From: Methanolobus sediminis
GTDB lineage: Archaea > Halobacteriota > Methanosarcinia > Methanosarcinales > Methanosarcinaceae
Direction: 5' to 3'
NCBI RefSeq assembly: GCF_031312595.1
Contig: NZ_CP133592.1
Location: 744,001-808,000 of the forward strand
DNA: 64,000 bases
The notes under the pieces are model-generated. The model was not told the origin of the DNA and made no database searches. It saw nothing but the letters and a program-made list of their open reading frames with translations. Position 1 is the first letter of the stretch. Every line of letters begins with the position of its first letter. The translations under genes and the position numbers were made by a program. This document shows positions 1 through 9,060 of the stretch, piece after piece.

Positions 1-687
1 ATTCTCATCGCCCATGGAAACCCATACATCAGCATAAAGGATATCTGCATCCTTTGCAGCCTCATATGGATCATTGGTGATAGTAATCTTTCCGCCAAGT
101 TCCCTGGCAAGCTCAACAACATCCTCATCCGGCTCATATCCGGGAGGACATGCAACAGCGACTTCCATATCCATAAGAGCGCCACCGATAATAGCAGAAT
201 TACAAACATTGTTCCCGTCGCCAACCCATGCATACTTCAGACCGGCGATCTTGCTCTTATACTCGCGGATAGTGAGAAGGTCAGCAAGAATCTGGCATGG
301 ATGTTCCTTATCCGAAAGCGCATTGATAACCGGAATTGAGGAATGCTCTGCCAGCTGTTTCACCGTTTCATGGCTATAGACCCTTGCAATAATAGCATAA
401 AGGTATCTTGAAAGAACCTCGGAAGTATCCCCTACAGTCTCACCTCTGCCAAGCTGCATATCCCTGGCGTTGAGATAGAGAGCATGCCCGCCAAGGTCGC
501 ACATAGCAACCTCAAAAGACACACGGGTACGTGTAGATGACTTTTCAAAGATCATGCCGAGACTCTTATTCTTTAGCAGGTCTGTGACCTTACCCCTCAG
601 GCGTTTCTCCTTAAGATCCTCCGCCATATCGAGTAACTCATTGATCTCATCATGAGTCAGGTCTGCCATTGAAATCAGGTGTTTCAT
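1..687 (-). CDS. argF: Ornithine carbamoyltransferase, C-terminus cut off by window edge
   Basis: Converts ornithine and carbamoyl phosphate to citrulline in arginine synthesis, in the cytoplasm. The reading frame is open from the ATG at 687 to the window edge, so 229 N-terminal codons of the roughly 300-residue enzyme are visible. The translation begins [20 protein letters not shown] and holds the carbamoyl-phosphate motif STRTR near residue 51 and the HPCQ motif near residue 128, both diagnostic of the transcarbamylase family. The next gene upstream on the same strand is purD, 30 bp away, so they may be cotranscribed. The other arginine genes here (argJ, argC) lie 48 kb away, so the pathway is not in one operon. 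Ornithine rather than aspartate specificity is inferred from overall similarity; the C-terminal HCLP signature is outside the window. Confidence 0.93.
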   Translation of the reverse strand, partial: MKHLISMADLTHDEINELLDMAEDLKEKRLRGKVTDLLKNKSLGMIFEKSSTRTRVSFEVAMCDLGGHALYLNARDMQLGRGETVGDTSEVLSRYLYAIIARVYSHETVKQLAEHSSIPVINALSDKEHPCQILADLLTIREYKSKIAGLKYAWVGDGNNVCNSAIIGGALMDMEVAVACPPGYEPDEDVVELARELGGKITITNDPYEAAKDADILYADVWVSMGDEN

Positions 688-717
688 ACTTAAACCCTCA
701 CTGTATAACTAATAAAA

Positions 718-2022
718 CTACTGCCCGCGTATTTCATTCATATGGTCAATACGCCTCTGGATAAGGAATGCCTTACCTATATCACTTCTGTAATGAAGGT
801 CACCGGAAAGATTCTCCAGAGCATTCTGGGCGATCTCTTCTGCCTCTTCAATTGAATCAGCAACACCTACAACAGCAACAGCCCTTGAACCTGTGGTGTA
901 AACCTTTCCATCCTTCTCGTAAACGCTTGAATAGAAAAGGATCGCGTCACCAATATCACCAACTGTGACTTCCCTGTCCTTTGTAGGATCATCAGGATAA
1001 CCTGCAGGGACAGCATACTTGCACACTGTTGCCTTGTTGCTGAACTTCACATCGATCTTATCAAGTGTACCGCTTGCCATTGCAGCCAGCACATCAACAT
1101 AATCTGACTCAAGAAGAGGTAATACGTTCATTGCCTCCGGGTCACCGAAACGTGCATTGAACTCAATGACCTTCGGACCGTCCTTTGTGATCATGAACTG
1201 ACCGTAGAGTGTTCCCTTGTACTCCTGTCCGGTCTCCTTGTAGAGTGCCTTGATGGTGTCCTTCATTATTTGCTTTGAACTCTCAACATCCTCAGCGGTC
1301 AGGAACGGAAGAATTTCACCTGCTGCATTGTAGGAACCCATTCCACCGGTGTTTGGTCCGAGATCGTTCTCAAATGCCCTCTTGTGGTCCTGGACTGTTG
1401 GCATGAAAGCAAGGTTCTTACCGTCAACAAAAGCCTGAAGTGTGAATTCCTCACCAACAAGGTTCTCCTCAACGACAACGCTTCCCATGTCAAGAAGACT
1501 TGCTGCATACTCTTTTGCAGCCTTAACATCAGGTAACTGGTCACCCATTACCTTGACACCTTTTCCACCTGTAAGACCTGCAGGCTTGATAGCAACATTT
1601 CCAAGCTCATCAATAAAAGCATCCATTGCAGCCTTATCTGTGAAAACATCGAAAACAGGGCAGCCTGCAATATTGTTGTTCCTCATGAAGTTACGTGCCC
1701 ATGCCTTGTCAAACTCAAGCTGTGCAACTTTCTGTTTAGGACTTGCAACGCTGATGCCTTCTGCTTCAAGGGCATCTGCAAGACCAACTGAAAGAGGTGC
1801 TTCCGGACCAACCACAACAAGCTCAATGTTCTTGGAAACAGCATACTCGACAACTTTCTCAACGTTTGTCTCCTTTTCAAGGAGATAATCTTCACAAAGA
1901 GCAGCAATGCCCGGGTTCTTCTTTGACATCACCGCATAGATGGACGGGTCTTGCCTGCTACGTTCAATTGCTGCTACGATAGCATGCTCTCTTCCGCCGC
2001 CACCAACTACTAGTATATTCAT
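718..2022 (-). CDS. purD: Phosphoribosylamine--glycine ligase (GAR synthetase)
   Basis: ATP-grasp enzyme that joins glycine to 5-phosphoribosylamine, the second step of purine synthesis. The 434-residue product has the usual length. It opens with [15 protein letters not shown] (N domain), then the biotin-carboxylase-like region with [14 protein letters not shown] near residue 70, the ATP-grasp glycine-rich loop [13 protein letters not shown] near residues 148-160, and the metal/ATP segment [12 protein letters not shown] near residue 285. It lies downstream of pyrE on the same strand, with its own likely TATA box near 2118-2130, and 30 bp upstream of argF. Nothing looks broken. Confidence 0.97.
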   Translation of the reverse strand: MNILVVGGGGREHAIVAAIERSRQDPSIYAVMSKKNPGIAALCEDYLLEKETNVEKVVEYAVSKNIELVVVGPEAPLSVGLADALEAEGISVASPKQKVAQLEFDKAWARNFMRNNNIAGCPVFDVFTDKAAMDAFIDELGNVAIKPAGLTGGKGVKVMGDQLPDVKAAKEYAASLLDMGSVVVEENLVGEEFTLQAFVDGKNLAFMPTVQDHKRAFENDLGPNTGGMGSYNAAGEILPFLTAEDVESSKQIMKDTIKALYKETGQEYKGTLYGQFMITKDGPKVIEFNARFGDPEAMNVLPLLESDYVDVLAAMASGTLDKIDVKFSNKATVCKYAVPAGYPDDPTKDREVTVGDIGDAILFYSSVYEKDGKVYTTGSRAVAVVGVADSIEEAEEIAQNALENLSGDLHYRSDIGKAFLIQRRIDHMNEIRGQ

Positions 2023-2128
2023 TTATGAAACCTCATTATCAGAATTTATCAGAAAAATATTATCGGATTGTTAGATGTAATACATCGGTATTTGATTGAT
2101 CAGAGATGTTTTTGTTTGTATTATAAAT

Positions 2129-2160
2129 AGGAATTAGAATATCAGAGTGTTCTAATTCCT
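2129..2160 (-). terminator. Inverted repeat between pyrE and purD (terminator or operator)
   Basis: An 11-bp perfect inverted repeat, AGGAATTAGAA and TTCTAATTCCT, with a 10-nt loop. It lies 67 bp past the pyrE stop and immediately upstream of the TATA-like sequence that probably serves purD (minus-strand CCTATTTATAATAC). The position fits either the end of the pyrE transcript or a regulator site at the purD promoter. The repeat is seen directly; the role is inferred. Confidence 0.45.
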
Positions 2161-2226
2161 GTAATAAATAACTTGTCTTTTATTCGGATGTTATTATGCT
2201 ACTTCAAACGATACTTTAGATATATC

Positions 2227-2760
2227 TCAAATGAGATCACTTGCCCTTACAAGAGGAACAAGTTTAACACCAATATCACTCAGGCTCTTCTCCGCTCCGG
2301 ACTCACGATCAACAACAGTGATGACCCTGTCAACAACAGCACCAGCTTCACGAATTGCCACAATAGCATCCATCACAGAACCACCGCTTGTAGTTACATC
2401 CTCAAGAAGCAGTATTTTTGAACCTTCCTGGAAATCCCCTACAAAGCGTCCACCGGTACCATATTCTTTCTCAGACTTACGAATGAGTACCAGAGGAAGC
2501 TCAGTCTCCATTGAAACTGCAGTTGCAAGTGGAACACCACCAAGCACAACTCCACCGACAGCATCGATATCCAGACCCTTTATGACCTTTCCTGCTTCCT
2601 TTGCTATTACCTTTAAGGTCTTAGGATCCGTGCTTGCCTTTTTAATATCAATATAGTAACTGCTTTTCTTTCCTGAAGCAAGTGTGAAATCACCAAATTT
2701 GACTGCACCACATGCCTTTAATGCATCAATTAATGTACGTTTGCCATTCCCTTCAGACAT
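2227..2760 (-). CDS. pyrE: Orotate phosphoribosyltransferase
   Basis: Transfers phosphoribose from PRPP to orotate to give OMP, the fifth step of pyrimidine synthesis. The 177-residue length is typical of archaeal PyrE. The PRPP-binding signature ILLLEDVTTSGGSVMDAI sits near residues 115-132, and GGVVLGGVPLATAVS near residue 68 is the conserved substrate loop. An N-terminal lysine/serine segment (SGKKSSYYID) is typical of the family. Translation starts at the ATG at 2760. It is on the same strand as purD and carS, forming a loose nucleotide/lipid housekeeping run. Confidence 0.95.
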   Translation of the reverse strand: MSEGNGKRTLIDALKACGAVKFGDFTLASGKKSSYYIDIKKASTDPKTLKVIAKEAGKVIKGLDIDAVGGVVLGGVPLATAVSMETELPLVLIRKSEKEYGTGGRFVGDFQEGSKILLLEDVTTSGGSVMDAIVAIREAGAVVDRVITVVDRESGAEKSLSDIGVKLVPLVRASDLI

Positions 2761-2828
2761 AAGATCACCGATAATTGCTAATAATTGTTAAATAGATTAT
2801 TTGTTTGATAATTGTTAAACTCTGTCAA

Positions 2829-3386
2829 TCACCAGGGCTCGTTCTTAACCCCAATGTAGTAACCTATAACGTTAGTTACAAAATGCAGCAGAGGAGTTAC
2901 GATAAGCAAAGTAAGGATAATACCGGAAGTAAAGTTACCCAAAAACCATGCAGGTGAAGTAATTAATGTCAAAAGCCATGCACCCATGACAAAATCAAGC
3001 TGATCAACACCAGGCAAAGCAGCACCTCTCTTGTATCCCATCCTGCGTTTGAAATAACTCATGGACATATCACCCAGTAGCGAGCCGAATGCAAGGGTGA
3101 ATATTACAAGCATAGCACCCATACCTTCACCGAAGGATGGCAATTCAACACCAAATATACTGCTGCTTCTGCTAAGATAATACATTTGCAACAAGCCAAG
3201 TAACATTCCGCACACAGTACCTGCAATAAGACCACGCCAGGTCTTTCCATCTCCAAGCATGCGACGCCCGTCAGACATCGTTCTGCCACCATCTATAGGA
3301 CGGCCACCGCCAAAAACAGCAGCCATGGAGTTTGGAATGTATGCAGGAAGCATCAGCCAGACAGCAGTGATAATTATCTCTATCAA
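2829..3386 (-). CDS. carS: CDP-archaeol synthase
   Basis: Membrane enzyme that activates digeranylgeranylglyceryl phosphate with CTP, a committed step of archaeal polar lipid synthesis. The sequence has the conserved loop PNSMAAVFGGGRPIDGG, then GDGKTWRGL and the C-terminal LPGVDQLDFVMGAW, with about five hydrophobic helices. I chose the TTG at 3386 (185 residues) because an AGAGG ribosome binding site lies 8 nt upstream and family members begin close to IEIIITAVWLMLP. The alternative is the ATG at 3419, which adds 11 residues and could be leaderless from the TATA-like ATATATTAAA at 3441-3450. It is divergent from the ccmF pair. Confidence 0.9.
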   Translation of the reverse strand: MIEIIITAVWLMLPAYIPNSMAAVFGGGRPIDGGRTMSDGRRMLGDGKTWRGLIAGTVCGMLLGLLQMYYLSRSSSIFGVELPSFGEGMGAMLVIFTLAFGSLLGDMSMSYFKRRMGYKRGAALPGVDQLDFVMGAWLLTLITSPAWFLGNFTSGIILTLLIVTPLLHFVTNVIGYYIGVKNEPW

Positions 3387-3477
3387 GTAACAAGCCTCTT
3401 TGAAAACTCTTTTTTGCAATTTACGTTTGCAATACCATTGTTTAATATATCAGAGTACAACGGATAAAATAGCTCTA

Positions 3478-3487
3478 ACTATAAATA
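3478..3487 (+). promoter_or_regulatory. TATA box for the split ccmF operon
   Basis: ACTATAAATA centred near 3483. A start point about 26 bp downstream falls near 3509, only a few bases before the ATG at 3514, so the mRNA is probably leaderless or nearly so. This agrees with the absence of a ribosome binding site before that ATG. Position and sequence are seen; activity is inferred. Confidence 0.5.
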
Positions 3488-3513
3488 CATTGTACACTAA
3501 AATTTCCCGCGAG

Positions 3514-4572
3514 ATGAAAAACAAAATACCTGACCTGACAACAAGTAATACAATGCTTGCGACTGTTGTCACTTTTCTCATACTGGCGACTATCATCACA
3601 ATGGGAATGCTGACTCCCCTTATCGCAAAGCTTGTAAACGGCGTGGAAATAAGTCTTGATCCCGGCTATTATAACACCAGATCCGCACTACCTGTTGCTG
3701 CACTGGTGCTGCTTTTAAGCACATGCATGCTAATAGGATATGCAGATAAAAAATACATTGTACCCATAGTAACCGGTTCAGTGGTGCTTTCGATTATTTT
3801 TGCAGTGCTGGCACCGTTTGGAAATACTCCAATTGATATTTCCCTGCCAATACTGATAGTAGCCCTCCTGACAGCCTTTTACCGCATATACAGAATAGTT
3901 CTCGGTAAACAGAATGCTTCAACAAAAAATAAGATACGTAGTATAAGCGCACATGTTATCCATGTTGGAATACTGCTAATCCTGCTTGGCATAATACTCA
4001 GTTCCAACATGAAAATAGAAAGCTCCGCAGTCCTTAGTTCAGGTTCCGGCGAGATAGTAAGTTTTGACGGACAACACTACCAGCTTATAATGAACAGTAT
4101 GAACTCATACTACAGCGGAGAAGCTTTCAGGAACTATCCTGCATCATCATATACAACAGAAGTCATTTTTGATATCTACAAAAATGGCAGGTATTTTAAG
4201 AGTGGAAAAGTGAACTACATCACCGATTTCAAGTGGGGACAGTCATACACAACTACTTACATTAACCATGGACTCACCGAGGAACTTTTCATAGCCCCTA
4301 GAGCTATTGACGAATCGGCTGGTGAGATTGACCTTTACATGAGAACTGTACCGTTCATCAACTGCCTCTGGGGAGGCATCTACCTTATGGTAATAGGTAT
4401 CATTGCCCTGATCCTGACTGACCGCGGGAACAAAGATAGAGCAATTGACCCTACCAGTGTCGTATCAGAAAAAAGCAGTGCCAATGGCACAGACAATGAA
4501 AACAAATATGACCGTATGCTTCAGCAGGAAATTCAGAAGCGTAAAGCAAATAGGGTGAAGGGAAAGAGGTGA
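3514..4572 (+). CDS. ccmF: CcmF-like cytochrome c maturation protein, C-terminal half
   Basis: Probable C-terminal half of the CcmF haem lyase component, which delivers haem to apocytochrome c on the outer face of the membrane. The 352-residue protein has four N-terminal helices (residues about 15-115), an ISAHVIHVGILLILLGIILSS segment near residue 150 carrying the conserved histidines and the typical SAHxxHxG pattern, a large extracytoplasmic domain (about 170-280) and a last helix near 285-305, then a charged tail. An upstream ATG at 3400 would add 38 unlikely residues, so I start at 3514, just after a TATA box. The N-terminal half is the next gene, 4 bp downstream, so the order of the halves is inverted relative to fused CcmF. 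The haem histidine assignment is by analogy. Confidence 0.75.
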   Translation: MKNKIPDLTTSNTMLATVVTFLILATIITMGMLTPLIAKLVNGVEISLDPGYYNTRSALPVAALVLLLSTCMLIGYADKKYIVPIVTGSVVLSIIFAVLAPFGNTPIDISLPILIVALLTAFYRIYRIVLGKQNASTKNKIRSISAHVIHVGILLILLGIILSSNMKIESSAVLSSGSGEIVSFDGQHYQLIMNSMNSYYSGEAFRNYPASSYTTEVIFDIYKNGRYFKSGKVNYITDFKWGQSYTTTYINHGLTEELFIAPRAIDESAGEIDLYMRTVPFINCLWGGIYLMVIGIIALILTDRGNKDRAIDPTSVVSEKSSANGTDNENKYDRMLQQEIQKRKANRVKGKR

Positions 4573-4576
4573 TGAT

Positions 4577-5638
4577 TTGAATTTTGGAATGATACTTATA
4601 TGGATAGCCTTCATCTGCGGACTGGGAGCCACATTTGCTTCAATCCGATACAATCTGAGTTCTGACCATCGATCAGGAATACTAACTAAAAAACTGGAAA
4701 TACTCTGTACGCTTGCTGTGGCACTGTCATCCCTGATTCTCGTTATACACCTGCTGGGTGTGAACGCATCCTACGAATACGTGTATAACCACTCAAGCAC
4801 CGATCTTTCATGGTTCTACCGTATATCCGCATTCTGGGCAGGTCAGCAGGGTTCTCTCCTTCTCTGGGCGTTGGGAATACTTGTGATGCTTATGTTTGTA
4901 CGCTATACAGGGCACACAAAAGAATTTGCAGAATCGAAGCTCATGGACATTACCACAATGGTAACCATGGCAATTGTATCTGTGTTCCTGATACTGCTTA
5001 TAATAGACAATCCATTTGCAGCTTTCAGAGTTCTGCCCTCGGGTTCCATAGAACCAACTAACTGGAATCCTTTTGCTGCACTCTATGATGTGCCCTACGG
5101 CCAGGGAATGAACCCTCTCCTGAGAAATCCATGGATGGCAGTCCACCCGCCAATGCTTTTCCTGGGATATGCGGCTTTCACTATCCCCTTTGCAGCTGCG
5201 GTTGCTAATCTCATCACCAAGGATAGCCGCTGGACACTCATCTCAAGGGACTGGATGAGAATTGCATGGCTTTTCCTTACACTGGGAATTGGTCTTGGAG
5301 GATTCTGGGCATATGAAGTGCTCGGATGGGGGGCATGGTACTGGACATGGGATCCTGTGGAAACATCTTCCCTCATACCATGGATAACTGCTACAGCATA
5401 TCTGCATGCACATTCACGTTCAAGATTTGGAGAATATGGTTTCCTGGCACCACTAATGGCAATAGTATCTTTTATACTGGTGATATTTGCAACCTTTGTA
5501 ACAAGAAGTGGTATCTGGGCCTCTGTGCACTCCTGGCAGGACTTCACAACAGAAGGACTGATAATAGCCATATTCCTGGTAATTCTCACAGGAAGCAGTA
5601 TATTCTTACTTGGTAAGAGATATCTGGAAGATAACTGA
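4577..5638 (+). CDS. ccmF: CcmF-like cytochrome c maturation protein, N-terminal half with WWD domain
   Basis: Integral membrane protein with the haem-handling WWD signature, seen as GWGAWYWTWDPVETSSLIPW near residues 250-270, diagnostic of CcmF/CcmC proteins. The 353 residues give roughly nine hydrophobic helices, with HPPMLFLGYA near residue 190 and FVTRSGIWASVHSW near residue 308, both conserved in CcmF. The start is a TTG at 4577 behind a strong GAGGTGAT site that overlaps the stop of the preceding gene, so the two are translationally coupled. Together they would make a complete CcmF from two polypeptides. Multihaem c-type cytochromes occur in Methanosarcinaceae, which gives this system a client; none is encoded in this window. 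Confidence 0.85.
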   Translation: MNFGMILIWIAFICGLGATFASIRYNLSSDHRSGILTKKLEILCTLAVALSSLILVIHLLGVNASYEYVYNHSSTDLSWFYRISAFWAGQQGSLLLWALGILVMLMFVRYTGHTKEFAESKLMDITTMVTMAIVSVFLILLIIDNPFAAFRVLPSGSIEPTNWNPFAALYDVPYGQGMNPLLRNPWMAVHPPMLFLGYAAFTIPFAAAVANLITKDSRWTLISRDWMRIAWLFLTLGIGLGGFWAYEVLGWGAWYWTWDPVETSSLIPWITATAYLHAHSRSRFGEYGFLAPLMAIVSFILVIFATFVTRSGIWASVHSWQDFTTEGLIIAIFLVILTGSSIFLLGKRYLEDN

Positions 5639-5663
5639 AAATTGAAAACTAAATATTAAGTAA

Positions 5664-5688
5664 GACAATTGCTTTTAAAGCACTTGTC
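5664..5688. terminator. Hairpin between convergent ccmF and methyltransferase genes
   Basis: GACAA-T-TGCTTT followed by AAAGCA-C-TTGTC forms a near-perfect hairpin 25 bp past the ccmF stop. On the plus strand it is followed within 6 bases by a seven-T tract. The genes converge here, so a terminator is expected. One mismatch interrupts the stem. Confidence 0.5.
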
Positions 5689-5691
5689 ACC

Positions 5692-6471
5692 CTATTTTTT
5701 TATAGCATATACATTCAGACGTCTGAAGTACTCGAAATAAGTCCCGCCTTCCTGCTCAGCTATCGCTTTTGCTTCTTTGATTACACGCTTTGCAAAAAGA
5801 CTAGCCTTATCCTCCGGGAGGAAAGATACAAAAGGAACAAGACTTGGCTGGTTTATCCATCCAACATAAGATTCTTCATCAGGAAAATTGCGGTCAGCAT
5901 TTTCGATCCATGCACGAATGCCCATAAAACCGGACCTTACAAGCAAGTCACCGTATTCTTCTGCGCCGGGCATGTACCAGGGCCATTCAAATGAACTGAA
6001 ATCATCCTTGAATTCCGGAGAAAACATTATTCCTTTAAGGACTGGAATCAGATTCATACAATTACCTTCACCTGCAAACTGTACCCTCATGATCCCGCCA
6101 CTTTTCATTGAGCGATTGATCTGACGCAGAGCAAAAGAATGGTCTTTTACCCAATGAAGAGCAGCGTTGGAGAACACAACATCGAACTCGTCCTCAAAGT
6201 CCAGCTCGGTAATGTCACACAGTAAGAAATCCATATTGCCTTTCCTGTGCTTTTTTGCCTGTTCAAGCATAGAAGGTGAACTGTCAATACCAGTTACTTT
6301 TCCATCCGGAACCTTTTCTGCAAGTTTTGCGCTGAGAAGACCATTGCCGCAACCAAGATCAAGAATGTGTTCATCGCCTTTCAGGGCAAGCTCATCTATT
6401 ACTTTGCTGCCCCACTCCTGTTGTGGTGCTGAGAACTTTTCGTACTTCTCACCGTCAAATCCCTTTTTCAC
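5692..6471 (-). CDS. Class I SAM-dependent methyltransferase
   Basis: Probable small-molecule methyltransferase. Residues 37-50 (ILDLGCGNGLLSAK) are motif I, the SAM glycine-rich loop, followed by the acidic residue of motif II in VTGIDSSPSML and motif IV VVFSNAALHWV near residue 103. The 259-residue length and the LHWVKDHSFAL segment resemble trans-aconitate methyltransferase-like proteins, but the C-terminal half that sets substrate is not diagnostic. It lies 27 bp downstream of xseB on the same strand and may be cotranscribed with the exonuclease VII genes, without an obvious functional link. The substrate is unknown. Confidence 0.85.
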   Translation of the reverse strand: MKKGFDGEKYEKFSAPQQEWGSKVIDELALKGDEHILDLGCGNGLLSAKLAEKVPDGKVTGIDSSPSMLEQAKKHRKGNMDFLLCDITELDFEDEFDVVFSNAALHWVKDHSFALRQINRSMKSGGIMRVQFAGEGNCMNLIPVLKGIMFSPEFKDDFSSFEWPWYMPGAEEYGDLLVRSGFMGIRAWIENADRNFPDEESYVGWINQPSLVPFVSFLPEDKASLFAKRVIKEAKAIAEQEGGTYFEYFRRLNVYAIKK

Positions 6472-6498
6472 AGAAATCCTCCTTAACCCTGAATGACC

Positions 6499-6804
6499 TT
6501 ATTCCTCAATAAATGTCTCTGTTTTGAGATTCCCATTCTCTTCTACCAGTATTTCGATCTTCCTTTCAGCCTTTGAAAGTTTCTGGTTGCACACACGGGC
6601 AAGCTTCATTCCACGTTCGAACAGTCCGAGACTCTCATCAAGGGTTAATTGACCCTTTTCGAGCTTTTCCACCAGCGATTCCAACTCTTCCAGAGATTGT
6701 TCAAAACTTATAGCCTCAGAATCTTCCGAACTATCCATAAGGTCACTCATCTGGCGCTTACCAACATCTGTGCTTTCTTCAGAACTTTTCCTAGTCCTTG
6801 CCAT
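6499..6804 (-). CDS. xseB: Exodeoxyribonuclease VII small subunit
   Basis: Small helical subunit that binds the XseA large subunit. The 101-residue protein has the family core SFEQSLEELESLVEKLEKGQ followed by LTLDESLGLFERGMKL near residues 34-70, and a charged, disordered-looking N-terminal arm of about 30 residues longer than the bacterial norm. It lies 5 bp downstream of xseA. A later ATG (M19 or M23) could be the true start, but the arm reads in frame from 6804 close to the xseA stop, as expected for coupled subunits. Confidence 0.92.
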   Translation of the reverse strand: MARTRKSSEESTDVGKRQMSDLMDSSEDSEAISFEQSLEELESLVEKLEKGQLTLDESLGLFERGMKLARVCNQKLSKAERKIEILVEENGNLKTETFIEE

Positions 6805-6809
6805 AAAAT

Positions 6810-8039
6810 TCAGCTCCTACTCCCATTTTCAGCCTTATTTATTTTCTCTGACCTTCTACCCGTTACTCTGCACTCAAGAGTACCATCTACCAATCTAACA
6901 TCAACAGACTCTTCAGTTTCCACGTCATCAACACTTCTGATTACAGCATGGCTCTCACTTTTCAGAGCAATACTATATCCTCGTTCAAGAGTGTTCAAAG
7001 GACTTACTGCATTGAGTCTGCCCGCAAGCCCGCTAAGTGAAGCATGCCTGGATTCCATTGCCCTTCCAAAAGCCATTTCCATACGGGAACTTAGTTCATC
7101 GATTCTCTGCATATCACGCCGCACGATTTCAGCAAATCTTTCCGGCTCTATACGCGAATAAAGATATTCAACATGATGCCGCTTATCAGCGATAAGATGT
7201 ATTGCAGCCTGCTGCATACGTGATGACACTGATTCAACATGTTTTTTCAGGCCGGTTTTTTCAGGTACAGCAATCTCAGCGGCGGCTGATGGTGTTGGAG
7301 CCCTCACATCCGCCACAAAATCCGAAATTGTATAATCGGTTTCATGTCCCACTGCGGAAATCACAGGAATCCCGGAATCAAATATGGCCCTTGCAACAAT
7401 TTCTTCATTAAAGGACCACAGGTCTTCCAGGGAACCACCACCTCTTCCCAGAATTATTACATCTACATCAGTCCGGTTTAGATATTCAAGGGCTTTTACG
7501 ATACTCTCCGCGGAAGTTTCACCCTGTACTATCGCAGGACTCAGCAGTATATCCACAGGGAACTTGCGCCTGAGTACATGAAGTATGTCGTGAATTGCGG
7601 CACCGGTTGGTGACGTAATAACACCTATTCTGGAAGGATACTGAGGGATCTTCTTCTTGTGAACAACATCGAACAGACCTTCCTCCTGTAACCTGTTCCT
7701 GAGCTGTTCATATGCTTTGTAAAGCTCACCGATACCATCAGGACGCATATCAAGAACCCTGAGCTGATACTGACCTCGAACTGTATAGACATCAACAGTT
7801 CCGAATACCAGCACCTTCATTGATGATTCCGGCTCGAATTTCAGTGTTCTGTTGGTCATCCTGAAACTGACACAGCTTATCTGCGCATTCCCGTCCTTCA
7901 ACGTGAAATAATAATGACCGGAGCTATGTTTGGTCAGGTTCGATATCTCACCACGAACCCATACCTGCGATAGTTGCGGGTCGCTTGTAAGAACCTTTTT
8001 TATGTGTTCATTCAGCTGTGATACGGTGTATATACCCAT
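6810..8039 (-). CDS. xseA: Exodeoxyribonuclease VII large subunit
   Basis: Catalytic subunit of a nuclease that degrades single-stranded DNA to short oligonucleotides without a metal requirement. Residues 1-100 form the OB-fold tRNA_anti-like domain (VSQLNEHIKKVL, VWVRGEISNLTKHSSGHYYFTLKD). The catalytic domain carries RIGVITSPTGAAIHDIL near 137, IILGRGGGSLEDLWSFNEE near 195 and PVISAVGHETDYTISDFVAD near 225. The 409 residues match bacterial XseA. Exonuclease VII is mostly bacterial, so the pair is probably an old transfer into this archaeal lineage. The pair is likely transcribed from a promoter in 8040-8180. Confidence 0.95.
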   Translation of the reverse strand: MGIYTVSQLNEHIKKVLTSDPQLSQVWVRGEISNLTKHSSGHYYFTLKDGNAQISCVSFRMTNRTLKFEPESSMKVLVFGTVDVYTVRGQYQLRVLDMRPDGIGELYKAYEQLRNRLQEEGLFDVVHKKKIPQYPSRIGVITSPTGAAIHDILHVLRRKFPVDILLSPAIVQGETSAESIVKALEYLNRTDVDVIILGRGGGSLEDLWSFNEEIVARAIFDSGIPVISAVGHETDYTISDFVADVRAPTPSAAAEIAVPEKTGLKKHVESVSSRMQQAAIHLIADKRHHVEYLYSRIEPERFAEIVRRDMQRIDELSSRMEMAFGRAMESRHASLSGLAGRLNAVSPLNTLERGYSIALKSESHAVIRSVDDVETEESVDVRLVDGTLECRVTGRRSEKINKAENGSRS

Positions 8040-8184
8040 TCAGATCTCCGGCCTTTTAAGAGAATATGTTTCGGGAGTATAAAACCCAGTGGGAAGTAAT
8101 GTGAAAGTATTGAATAAACTCTATCTGACGAAAACTGCCGCAAGATTAAAGCTTCTTTAACACTATTTTTATAGAGGTGTTATT

Positions 8185-8757
8185 ATGAAAAAATCAATCG
8201 GAGCGAAAACGCTGGCATATCCTACTCCTGCATGGCTGGTAGGTACCTATGACATGTACGGAAAAGCAAATGCAATGACTGCCGCATGGGCGGGTATCTG
8301 CTGCTCGGATCCCCCATGTATCACCGTATCCTTAAGAAAGGCGACATACAGTTACGCTAACATCATGGAAAAGGAAGCTTTTACCATTAACATCCCATCC
8401 GAAGACTATGTCAAAGAGACTGATTATTTTGGAATTGCAAGCGGGAGAGATGAGGACAAGTTTGAAAAAATAGGACTTACACCCGTTAAGAGTGAAGTCG
8501 TGTATGCACCGTATGTAGAAGAGTTTCCTGTTGTCCTTGAATGCAAACTGATACAAAGTTTTGAACTTGGACTCCATACACAGTTCGTTGGCGAGATAAT
8601 GGACATTAAAGCGGATGAAGCTGTACTGGATGAGAAAGGAAATCCGGAGATAGAGAAGATAAGACCTATCATCTATTCACCAGAGAGAAGTTATTACGGA
8701 CTTGGTGAATTTCTGGGCAAGGCATTTTCCATTGGTTTGGAAGGTAATAAAAAATAG
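8185..8757 (+). CDS. Flavin reductase / flavoredoxin family protein
   Basis: FMN-binding split-barrel protein of the flavin reductase-like family, probably a flavoredoxin that passes electrons to or from soluble partners. The 190 residues show the family motifs [20 protein letters not shown] near 13-32, [22 protein letters not shown] near 33-54, [11 protein letters not shown] near residue 65 and a C-terminal [12 protein letters not shown]. The ATG at 8185 is preceded by AGAGGTGTTATT, an acceptable ribosome binding site. It converges on the ferredoxin gene 30 bp away, a plausible electron partner, although the opposite orientation argues against a shared operon. Confidence 0.9.
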   Translation: MKKSIGAKTLAYPTPAWLVGTYDMYGKANAMTAAWAGICCSDPPCITVSLRKATYSYANIMEKEAFTINIPSEDYVKETDYFGIASGRDEDKFEKIGLTPVKSEVVYAPYVEEFPVVLECKLIQSFELGLHTQFVGEIMDIKADEAVLDEKGNPEIEKIRPIIYSPERSYYGLGEFLGKAFSIGLEGNKK

Positions 8758-8769
8758 AACAAGTAATAT

Positions 8770-8809
8770 GGTTCTGGGTCATGGAACTTATTCCATGTAG
8801 ACCAGAGCC
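8770..8809. terminator. Long hairpin between convergent flavin reductase and ferredoxin genes
   Basis: The inner stem CATGGAA / TTCCATG (8780-8797) is extended by outer TCTGG / CCAGA pairing to a stem of about 18 bp with a few mismatches. It spans the stop codon of the ferredoxin and starts 13 bp after the flavin reductase stop. Its position between convergent genes suggests a shared transcript end; there is no T tract. Confidence 0.35.
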
Positions 8810-8973
8810 TTATTAGGACATACTTTTACGCATTTCATGCAAAGGTCACATTTTTGATGATCAACATTAACAAAACCGTTGATCCTGTAAAGTGCTCCGT
8901 TGGGACAGATATTCTCACATTTGCCGCATTTGCGGCAACCTATTGAGACAATAAAACCATCTCGTTCTTCCAT
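8788..8973 (-). CDS. 2[4Fe-4S] ferredoxin
   Basis: Small electron carrier of 61 residues with two complete cluster motifs: CRKCGKCENICP at residues 13-24 and CDLCMKCVKVCP at residues 42-53, each of the pattern CxxCxxCxxxCP. Bacterial-type two-cluster ferredoxins have this length. There is no signal or membrane segment, so it acts in the cytoplasm. It is monocistronic and points away from the radical SAM gene, with the two 5' ends about 90 bp apart; whether it serves that enzyme is speculation. Confidence 0.93.
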   Translation of the reverse strand: MEERDGFIVSIGCRKCGKCENICPNGALYRINGFVNVDHQKCDLCMKCVKVCPNKALVYME

Positions 8974-9060
8974 CAGAACAGATTAACGTTTGAATCTTAG
9001 ATAAGTCTTAACCCTTTAAGTAAAATATCCTTAAATACAAGCAGGTTATAGAAAGCCCTG

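Noticed and set aside
74-379. Plus-strand reading frame opposite argF
   Set aside because: Antisense shadow of argF, with no family likeness.
8332-8672. Minus-strand reading frames within the flavin reductase gene
   Set aside because: Both are complementary to a clear flavin reductase and have no ribosome binding sites.
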